From: Candidatus Pelagibacter sp. | GTDB taxonomy: Bacteria > Pseudomonadota > Alphaproteobacteria > Pelagibacterales > Pelagibacteraceae | Direction of reading: 5' to 3' | DNA length: 19,933 nucleotides | Assembly: GCA_028097785.1 (NCBI GenBank) | Contig: JAOHFB010000011.1 | Location: 1-19,933 of the forward strand | Shown here: positions 15,221 to 19,933 of the stretch, one piece after another | Position numbering within the stretch: the stretch's first letter is position 1 | Layout: each line of letters starts with the position of its first letter | Made by a program: the position numbers and the translations under genes | Notes under the pieces: generated by a model | Told to the model about the DNA's origin: nothing | Databases searched by the model: none | Seen by the model: the letters and a program-made list of their open reading frames with translations, nothing else

Positions 15221-16062
15221 AAACAAGCGAGAAAAAATCAAAAGCCCAATCAATGGGTATGCACACTGAGGTTTTAACAGGAAGAACTCAACAAAAGTTT
15301 TTTAACCCTGATGAAGCTGAAAACTTTTATTATTTTGGCACTTATGATGTTGATTTTAATAAAAGAACAGAGCTTGATGTAAAAGAAATGTCTGCTCCAG
15401 ATGCAAATAAAGAAATTGATAATTTAATGAGCCAAGGCTATGGAACCATTGTTATTAAAAACCCTCAAGGAAAACATAGTTTGGGTGTTGGAATACTAAA
15501 TAAATTAAATTTAATTTTTGAAGGAAGTTTAGGTTATTTTGGTATGGGTTCATGCGATGGTCCAACTGTTAGAATTAACGGTAGAGTTGGTTGGTCTTGT
15601 GCTGAAAATTTAATGGCTGGTAAAGTTGTTATTGAAAAAAATGCAGGATCTTGTTTTGGTGCGGCTATTAGAGGTGGAGATTTAATTTGTAAAGGTAGTG
15701 TTGGTGCTAGAACTGGTATCGATATGAAAGGTGGAACTATCATTATTGGTGGTGATGCTGGTGCATTTACAGGTTTCATGATGCAAAGAGGAAGAATAAT
15801 TATTCTTGGAGATGTTGGAATAAATTTAGGTGACTCTATGTATGATGGTACAATTTTTATCGGTGGCAGTATTGGATCTTATGGAAGTGACGCTGTGGAC
15901 GCTGAACTTACAAAAAGTGACCAAGATTGGTTGAAAAGAAAATTAAAAGTTGCAGAAATTGGTGAAAATTTTGATGTAAGTAAAATGAAAAAAATTGTAG
16001 CTGGTAAAAAATTATGGAACTACGATAATTTAGAACCTACTGAGAAGAAAGGAGCAATTTAA
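15208..16062 (+). CDS. mgsB: N-methylglutamate synthase subunit (GltS C-terminal beta-helix domain, GlxC-like)
   Basis: This 284-residue protein matches the GXGXG domain at the C terminus of the glutamate synthase large subunit. From about residue 100 to 240 it has repeating glycine-rich beta turns (GSLGYFGMGSCDGPTV, GKVVIEKNAGSCFGAAI, GGTIIIGGDAGAFTGF, GRIIILGDVGINLGD) that build a right-handed beta-helix. In glutamate synthase this domain bridges the glutaminase and synthase domains; here it is a separate subunit doing the same between MgsA and MgsC. A GGGGAGG ribosome binding site lies within the end of mgsA, whose stop is 13 bases into this gene. Its stop overlaps the mgsC start by one base (TAATG), so the subunits are probably made in balanced amounts. 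Confidence 0.87.
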   Translation: MANLKTSEKKSKAQSMGMHTEVLTGRTQQKFFNPDEAENFYYFGTYDVDFNKRTELDVKEMSAPDANKEIDNLMSQGYGTIVIKNPQGKHSLGVGILNKLNLIFEGSLGYFGMGSCDGPTVRINGRVGWSCAENLMAGKVVIEKNAGSCFGAAIRGGDLICKGSVGARTGIDMKGGTIIIGGDAGAFTGFMMQRGRIIILGDVGINLGDSMYDGTIFIGGSIGSYGSDAVDAELTKSDQDWLKRKLKVAEIGENFDVSKMKKIVAGKKLWNYDNLEPTEKKGAI

Positions 16063-17471
16063 TGCCTAAGAAAAAAACTAAAAAGAAAAAAAGTAATGGA
16101 AGTGTTGGTGGAAAAGCTGACGTACACGCACATGAAGAAGGTAAAAGAAATAAAAGTTTATTAGGTCATAATGCTATTTTCACTCCTGAGGTAATTGACG
16201 ATATTCACATAAAAGCTCAGTTAGGAAGATACAGAATGCGTGGAATGGCATTGATGAAAAAAATTCCAACATTTGATGATTTAGTTTTCTTACCTGGAAC
16301 ACTTACAAGATTTGTAATTGAAGGTTACAGAGAAAAATGTGAAACAAAAACTGTAATTGGTCCAAGATGCGAAAACCCTATTGAACTTGATATACCTGTT
16401 TACATTACTGGTATGAGTTTTGGGGCACTTTCTTATGAGGCAAAAACTGCTTTAGCAAGAGGAGCTACTATGGCTGGAAGTGCAACTTGTTCTGGAGAAG
16501 GTGGAATGATACCTGATGAAAGAAGATATTCTGAAAAATGGTATTACCAATGTATTCAGTCAAGATATGGATTTAACCCACATCATGCTCAACTTGCAGA
16601 TGGAATAGAAGTTTTCATTGGTCAAGGTCAAAAAGTTGGAATGGGTGGACACTTAATGGGGCAAAAAGTGACTGATCAAGTAGCTGAGATGAGATCATTG
16701 CCTTCTGGTATTGATCAAAGATCACCTGCTCGACACCCTGACTGGTTAGGTCCTGATGATTTAGCTTTAAAAGTTGAAGAGTTAAGACAATTAACAAAAA
16801 ATAAAGTGCCAATTCAATTAAAACTTGGTGCATCAAAAGTTTATGATGATGTCCGTATGGCTGCAAAATGTGACCCTGACTCTATCTACTTAGATGGAAT
16901 GGAAGGTTCAACTGGAGCAGGCCCGCATATTGCTGCTGCAAATACTGGTATTCCAGGAATTGCTGCAATCAGAGAAGCTCGAAGAGCTATTGATGATGTG
17001 GGTAAAACTGGAAAAGTTACTTTAATTTATGCTGGTGGTATTAGAGATGGTGCGGATATGGCAAAAGCTTTGGCATTAGGTGCTGATGCAATTGCAATTG
17101 GAACTGGATCTATGATCGCTTTGAACTGCAATAAAGATATACCTGAGGCTAATTTTGAAAAAGAAATGGGTGTAAAAGCTGGCGAGTGTTACCATTGTCA
17201 TACAGGCCGTTGTCCAGTTGGTGTTGCAACACAGGATCCTAAACTAAGAGCTAGATTAAATCCTGATGACGCTGCTCTTAGAGTTTACAACTATCTGCAT
17301 TCAATGACGTTAGAAGCTCAACTTTTAGCAAGAGCATGTGGTAAAACTAATATTCACTCTTTGGAGCCTGAAGATTTAGCTGCATTAACTACAGAAGCAT
17401 CTGCTTTAGCAAAAGTTCCATTAGCAGGAACTAACTATACAGTTGGTGTTGACAACTATCACAAAATATAG
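16062..17471 (+). CDS. mgsC: N-methylglutamate synthase catalytic subunit (FMN glutamate synthase-like, GlxD-like)
   Basis: This 469-residue protein is the FMN-binding synthase domain of the glutamate synthase family, predicted to reduce the methylamine-2-oxoglutarate imine to N-methylglutamate. The (beta/alpha)8 barrel shows ITGMSFGALS near 116, GEGGMIPDERR near 145, LKLGASKV near 254, LDGMEGSTGAGP near 278 and the phosphate-binding YAGGIRDGADMAKALALGADAIAIGT near 323-348. An iron-sulfur cluster motif with Cys376, Cys379 and Cys384 (CYHCHTGRCPVGVATQ) follows; spacing differs slightly from classical GltB. The first 10 residues are nearly all lysine (PKKKTKKKK), unusual for the family and echoed in the next gene. 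Its ATG overlaps the mgsB stop. Confidence 0.88.
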   Translation: MPKKKTKKKKSNGSVGGKADVHAHEEGKRNKSLLGHNAIFTPEVIDDIHIKAQLGRYRMRGMALMKKIPTFDDLVFLPGTLTRFVIEGYREKCETKTVIGPRCENPIELDIPVYITGMSFGALSYEAKTALARGATMAGSATCSGEGGMIPDERRYSEKWYYQCIQSRYGFNPHHAQLADGIEVFIGQGQKVGMGGHLMGQKVTDQVAEMRSLPSGIDQRSPARHPDWLGPDDLALKVEELRQLTKNKVPIQLKLGASKVYDDVRMAAKCDPDSIYLDGMEGSTGAGPHIAAANTGIPGIAAIREARRAIDDVGKTGKVTLIYAGGIRDGADMAKALALGADAIAIGTGSMIALNCNKDIPEANFEKEMGVKAGECYHCHTGRCPVGVATQDPKLRARLNPDDAALRVYNYLHSMTLEAQLLARACGKTNIHSLEPEDLAALTTEASALAKVPLAGTNYTVGVDNYHKI

Positions 17472-17479
17472 AGGTAAAC

Positions 17480-17893
17480 ATGGCTAAGAAAAAAACAAAA
17501 AAAATAAAAAAAACAAAAGCTGGTAAAGATCAACAATTAGGCAAGAAAAAAGAAACAGCCAGAGAAAAGATGATCGGTCAGTCGATTGGTTATAGATATG
17601 ACGTTAATCTTTTACCTGACTACTCTAAGATAACTCCTTTTCTAAAAAAATATGTAGAAGCTATGGGATGGGATGATCTTAATTGGTTAGAAGATGTTCA
17701 TATGGGTTATGAAGAAGGAAGACCAGCAGTATTTTGTAGAAATGCAAATGGTTGGGTAACTATTCCAAGTTCAATCAAACTTCCAAACAACCAACAAGAT
17801 AGAGATATGATTGCAAGAGAACTTTTAGTTAAGTTTCAAATGTCTCCAAAGCACCCTCTTGTTGATTTGAAAAAAGCTTATCTTAAATTTTAA
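17480..17893 (+). CDS. Unknown Lys-tailed protein (137 aa) in the mgs operon
   Basis: I do not recognise a family. The gene begins 8 bases after mgsC with an AGAGGT ribosome binding site, so it is part of the gmaS-mgsABC unit. Residues 1-30 are a flexible, strongly basic tail (MAKKKTKKIKKTKAGK, then more Lys/Arg), closely resembling the start of MgsC. The rest (about 35-137) is a compact, soluble-looking domain rich in Trp, Tyr and acidic residues (YRYDVNLLPDYSKI, MGWDDLNWLEDVHMGYEEG, ANGWVTIPSSIKLP, ELLVKFQMSPKHPL). No membrane segment, signal peptide or cysteine pair is seen. Possible roles are a fourth subunit or assembly factor of the synthase, or an electron-donor adaptor; none can be shown from the sequence. 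It is followed by a terminator, making it the last gene of the unit. Confidence 0.85.
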   Translation: MAKKKTKKIKKTKAGKDQQLGKKKETAREKMIGQSIGYRYDVNLLPDYSKITPFLKKYVEAMGWDDLNWLEDVHMGYEEGRPAVFCRNANGWVTIPSSIKLPNNQQDRDMIARELLVKFQMSPKHPLVDLKKAYLKF

Positions 17894-17921
17894 TCACACA
17901 ATTATAAGTTGATATTTATTT

Positions 17922-17949
17922 AAAAGCCTAGTGTTCACACTAGGTTTTT
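17922..17949 (+). terminator. Intrinsic terminator after the mgs operon
   Basis: A perfect 7-bp GC-containing stem (17927-17933 with 17938-17944, loop TTCA) extends outward through a G-U and four A-T pairs into a run of five T residues. It lies 28 bases after the stop of the 137-residue gene and separates the mgs unit from amt. Confidence 0.8.
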
Positions 17950-17972
17950 AAGAATTGTTTTGTTTGTCACAC

Positions 17973-17991
17973 CCCATAAAATTTTATAGGG
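17973..17991 (+). other. AT-rich hairpin in the amt leader region
   Basis: CCCATAAAA and TTTTATAGGG face each other and can pair except for one bulged A, with the innermost A-T pairs opening to form the loop; TTT follows. It lies between the mgs terminator and the amt ribosome binding site. It could be a weak second terminator or a leader structure for amt, or chance pairing in AT-rich DNA. Confidence 0.3.
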
Positions 17992-18019
17992 TTTCATAAA
18001 CTAATATGGGAGAGAGAAT

Positions 18020-19420
18020 ATGACTGATCAGTTAGGTGCTCTTACAACCATATTTACAGAATTTTACTACTGGGTAACAGTGGTACTGATGTTTTTAATT
18101 CACGTCGGTTTCTGTATGTATGAAGTTGGAGCTTCTCGATACAAACATCACCAACATACTCTTATGAAAAATACAATGCTGATACCATTGGTTACAGTAA
18201 CTTGGTTTTTCTTTGGTTGGTGGATTTACTGGGCATTTCCAACAGGACCTGGAATTGCACCTTCAATAATGAATGAAAGCACAGCATTAATTACTGATGA
18301 CAGTACTTTTAGTGCTAAATGGTATTTAGCTAACTCAGAATTTATGGCGATCAATTTAGGAGATCACATAAGTGGAGTATTCTGGGCTGCATTCTTACTA
18401 TTTTCATGGACAGCTGCTTCAATTGTTTCTGGAGCAATCATTGAAAGAATTACAACTTTTGCATTTGGAATTTTAGCGATTGCAATTGGATCTGTATTTT
18501 GGACAATTGATGCTGCTTGGGGATGGCACTTTGATGGATGGATGCTTAAAATATTAGGATATCATGATGCTTATGCATCAGGAGTAATTCACGCAATTGC
18601 GGGTGGATTTGCTTTAGGTGTTCTAGTGGTTTTAGGACCAAGAATTGGAAAATTCTCATCAAGTGGTGAGCCAAGAAATATAGGACCAAGAAATCCTTGG
18701 CTAGTAACAGTTGGATTATTTTTAATTTATACTGGTTTCTGGGGATTTTATGCGGCATGTAATATACCGATATTTGATCTTGGGCCTGAGTACGGAATGG
18801 AAGGTGTAACCTATTGGACGGCTACAAACATTTATGTAACCCCTACCACACTGAGTGGAATTACCTTTAACTTCTTGATGTCATTATCAGGAGGATTATT
18901 GGCCGGATACGTGGTCGCCAAAGGCGATCCTTTCTGGACTTACTCTAGTGGACTAGCAGGTGTCATATGTGCTTCAGCTGGAAATGATTTATATCATCCA
19001 ATTCAAGCAATGATCATTGGTATGATCGGTGTTGTGATTGCATACAAACTACATTACTGGGTTGAACGTAAGTTCAAAATTGATGATGCAGTTGGTGCAG
19101 TAGCAGTACATGGTTATGCTGGTTTTGTTGGTCTTGTAATTTGTGGATTTGTTTTAAATGGCTATCCTTCATCTGGATACAGTGTAGGAGCTATGTGGGA
19201 CGGATCAACTTATGCAACAATCAATCCACTGGGACAATTCTTAGGAGCAATAATAATGTTTGGAGTTCTTGGAATGTTACCAGGCTATATCATAGCTAAA
19301 GTACTAAGCGGTATGGGTAAATTAAGAATCCCTCGTGAAGTAGAAATAGCTGGATTAGACTATGAAATGATGGAGTCTGCTAAAGAAGATGAAAAAGCAG
19401 TTTCATCTGCAACCAGGTAA
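18020..19420 (+). CDS. amt: Amt-family ammonium/methylammonium transporter
   Basis: This 466-residue inner-membrane protein has about eleven hydrophobic helices and conducts ammonium. Key Amt residues are kept: the conserved Asp183 and pore His191 (YHDAYASGVIHAIAGG), the second pore His364 (VAVHGYAG), the FSWTAASIVSGAIIERI helix that supplies the outer gate, and a Trp-rich WGWHFDGW segment at the recruitment site. The sequence otherwise diverges from typical AmtB, for example an NDLYHPIQAM segment and no classic C-terminal regulatory tail motif. A GGGAGAGAG ribosome binding site precedes the ATG. There is no glnK next to it. Standing directly behind the methylamine genes, it may import methylammonium, a well-known Amt substrate analogue, or release/recover ammonium from the pathway; this is inference. 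Confidence 0.88.
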   Translation: MTDQLGALTTIFTEFYYWVTVVLMFLIHVGFCMYEVGASRYKHHQHTLMKNTMLIPLVTVTWFFFGWWIYWAFPTGPGIAPSIMNESTALITDDSTFSAKWYLANSEFMAINLGDHISGVFWAAFLLFSWTAASIVSGAIIERITTFAFGILAIAIGSVFWTIDAAWGWHFDGWMLKILGYHDAYASGVIHAIAGGFALGVLVVLGPRIGKFSSSGEPRNIGPRNPWLVTVGLFLIYTGFWGFYAACNIPIFDLGPEYGMEGVTYWTATNIYVTPTTLSGITFNFLMSLSGGLLAGYVVAKGDPFWTYSSGLAGVICASAGNDLYHPIQAMIIGMIGVVIAYKLHYWVERKFKIDDAVGAVAVHGYAGFVGLVICGFVLNGYPSSGYSVGAMWDGSTYATINPLGQFLGAIIMFGVLGMLPGYIIAKVLSGMGKLRIPREVEIAGLDYEMMESAKEDEKAVSSATR

Positions 19421-19431
19421 AGGAGAAAAAT

Positions 19432-19656
19432 ATGGCTACAGTTACAAACTGGATAGATCATTTAAGTGCTAAGGAGGTTGTCGGTGCAGTTTATCCGGGA
19501 GCTGGATCCACTGAAACTTTACTGGTTATTCTAGGTATAGTTATATGGATCGGGTGGCATGTCATTACTAACAAATCTGAAAGTGAGGAGCTTTCTAGAT
19601 TAGCTAAGAAAAGACATGGTGCTAATGATCATAAAAGCAACGTTACCGATTGGTAA
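19432..19656 (+). CDS. Small single-TM protein paired with amt (74 aa)
   Basis: I do not recognise a family. It starts 11 bases after the amt stop with a strong AGGAG ribosome binding site and ends just before a terminator, so it is the second gene of a two-gene amt unit. Residues 1-25 are a soluble N terminus (VTNWIDHLSAKEVVGAVYPG), 27-46 one transmembrane helix (ETLLVILGIVIWIGWHVI), and 47-74 a charged tail rich in Lys, Glu and His. The size and place suggest a dedicated small partner or regulator of the transporter, perhaps replacing GlnK, but nothing in the sequence proves it. Confidence 0.78.
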   Translation: MATVTNWIDHLSAKEVVGAVYPGAGSTETLLVILGIVIWIGWHVITNKSESEELSRLAKKRHGANDHKSNVTDW

Positions 19657-19672
19657 TTAAAAATAAAAATTT

Positions 19673-19704
19673 GGGCGCTACTTAATTGTGGCGCCCTTTT
19701 TTTT
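19673..19704 (+). terminator. Intrinsic terminator after the amt unit
   Basis: GGGCGCTA (19673-19680) pairs with TGGCGCCC (19689-19696), an 8-bp stem with one G-U pair and an 8-base loop, directly followed by eight T residues. The GC-rich stem stands out sharply in this AT-rich DNA. It lies 16 bases past the stop of the 74-residue gene. Confidence 0.9.
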
Positions 19705-19715
19705 AAAATAAAAAT

Positions 19716-19871
19716 ATGGATGATAAAGAAAAAAATGAAGAATTAAGACCTACCAAAATGAGAGGGGTAGTTTTTCCTAAAGCTAAATATGGAGTGATAG
19801 CGGCTATTATCATCATTGTAGTAGTCAATCTTATCTACTATAAAGATTTTTTAATATCTTTATTAAACTAA
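19716..19871 (+). CDS. Small membrane-anchored protein (51 aa)
   Basis: An uninterrupted 51-codon frame starts at the ATG at 19716, 11 bases past the terminator U-tract. The first half is charged and hydrophilic (MDDKEKNEELRPTKMRG), followed by one strongly hydrophobic helix (about residues 26-41, VIAAIIIIVVVNLIYY) and a short tail ending LLN. The positive-inside pattern places the N terminus in the cytoplasm. No ribosome binding site is visible and no family is recognised. It ends 11 bases before the next gene start and could share its transcript. Clean helix architecture and tight spacing support coding, not homology. Confidence 0.6.
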   Translation: MDDKEKNEELRPTKMRGVVFPKAKYGVIAAIIIIVVVNLIYYKDFLISLLN

Positions 19872-19882
19872 ACCAAAAACTT

Positions 19883-19933
19883 ATGTGTGGAATTGTTGGG
19901 ATCTATTTAAAAACAAAAAAATATGAAAAACAT
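19883..19933 (+). CDS. Second class-II glutamine amidotransferase, first 17 codons
   Basis: The frame opens MCGIVGIYLKTKKYEK and runs off the right edge. Met-Cys-Gly-Ile is the start of class-II (Ntn-type) glutamine amidotransferases, with Cys2 as nucleophile, and the IVGIYLK continuation resembles GlxB/MgsA-type subunits more than asparagine synthase or GlmS. It may start a second GlxBCD-like gene set paralogous to mgsABC. Only the first strand can be seen, so the exact family is open. Confidence 0.6.
   Translation, partial: MCGIVGIYLKTKKYEKH

Noticed and set aside
15534..17000. Open antisense frames inside mgsB and mgsC
   Set aside because: They are mirror frames of strongly conserved glutamate synthase domains, have no start signals, and read as low-complexity sequence created by the coding strand.

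Overview
The window looks like a chromosomal segment of a SAR11-clade alphaproteobacterium ('Candidatus Pelagibacter' type). Three things point there: very AT-rich DNA in coding as well as intergenic sequence, tiny intergenic gaps with many 1-13 nt overlaps, and a gene set for using methylated amines typical of marine SAR11 and roseobacters. The taxon is an inference from composition and content. No mobile elements, tRNA, rRNA or CRISPR were seen.

Layout. (1) 1-1611, minus: glycerol kinase followed by the start of a GpsA-like glycerol-3-phosphate dehydrogenase. (2) 1727-3058, plus: a flavin monooxygenase with the full FMO signature, best read as trimethylamine monooxygenase (Tmm). (3) 3083-8462, minus: a TMAO/betaine-type ABC importer (binding protein TmoX, ATPase TmoV, fused permease TmoW). 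A MORN-repeat protein and an unknown membrane protein sit between TmoX and TmoV, and a 52-residue membrane protein closes the operon. A strong terminator hairpin lies directly behind tmoX. (4) 8575-11265, plus: TMAO demethylase (Tdm) and a small winged-helix-like protein. The tmoX/tdm intergenic region holds a 26-bp near-perfect dyad overlapping the -35 elements. (5) 11366-17893, plus: a stand-alone FAD amine oxidoreductase, gamma-glutamylmethylamide synthetase (GmaS), three N-methylglutamate synthase-type subunits (MgsABC) and a 137-residue unknown. (6) 18020-19933, plus: a divergent Amt transporter, a single-TM companion, a terminator, a 51-residue TM protein, and the first 17 codons of a second class-II glutamine amidotransferase.

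Together the genes outline TMA -> TMAO (Tmm), TMAO uptake (TmoXWV), TMAO -> dimethylamine + formaldehyde (Tdm), and methylamine -> gamma-glutamylmethylamide (GmaS) -> N-methylglutamate (MgsABC). Two links are not covered by the usual enzymes: dimethylamine monooxygenase (DmmABC) and four-subunit N-methylglutamate dehydrogenase (MgdABCD) are absent here. The lone FAD oxidoreductase beside gmaS is the obvious candidate for one of them. The unnamed small genes (183 aa, MORN, 118 aa, 137 aa, 74 aa, 52 aa, 51 aa) are the least explained part of the island.
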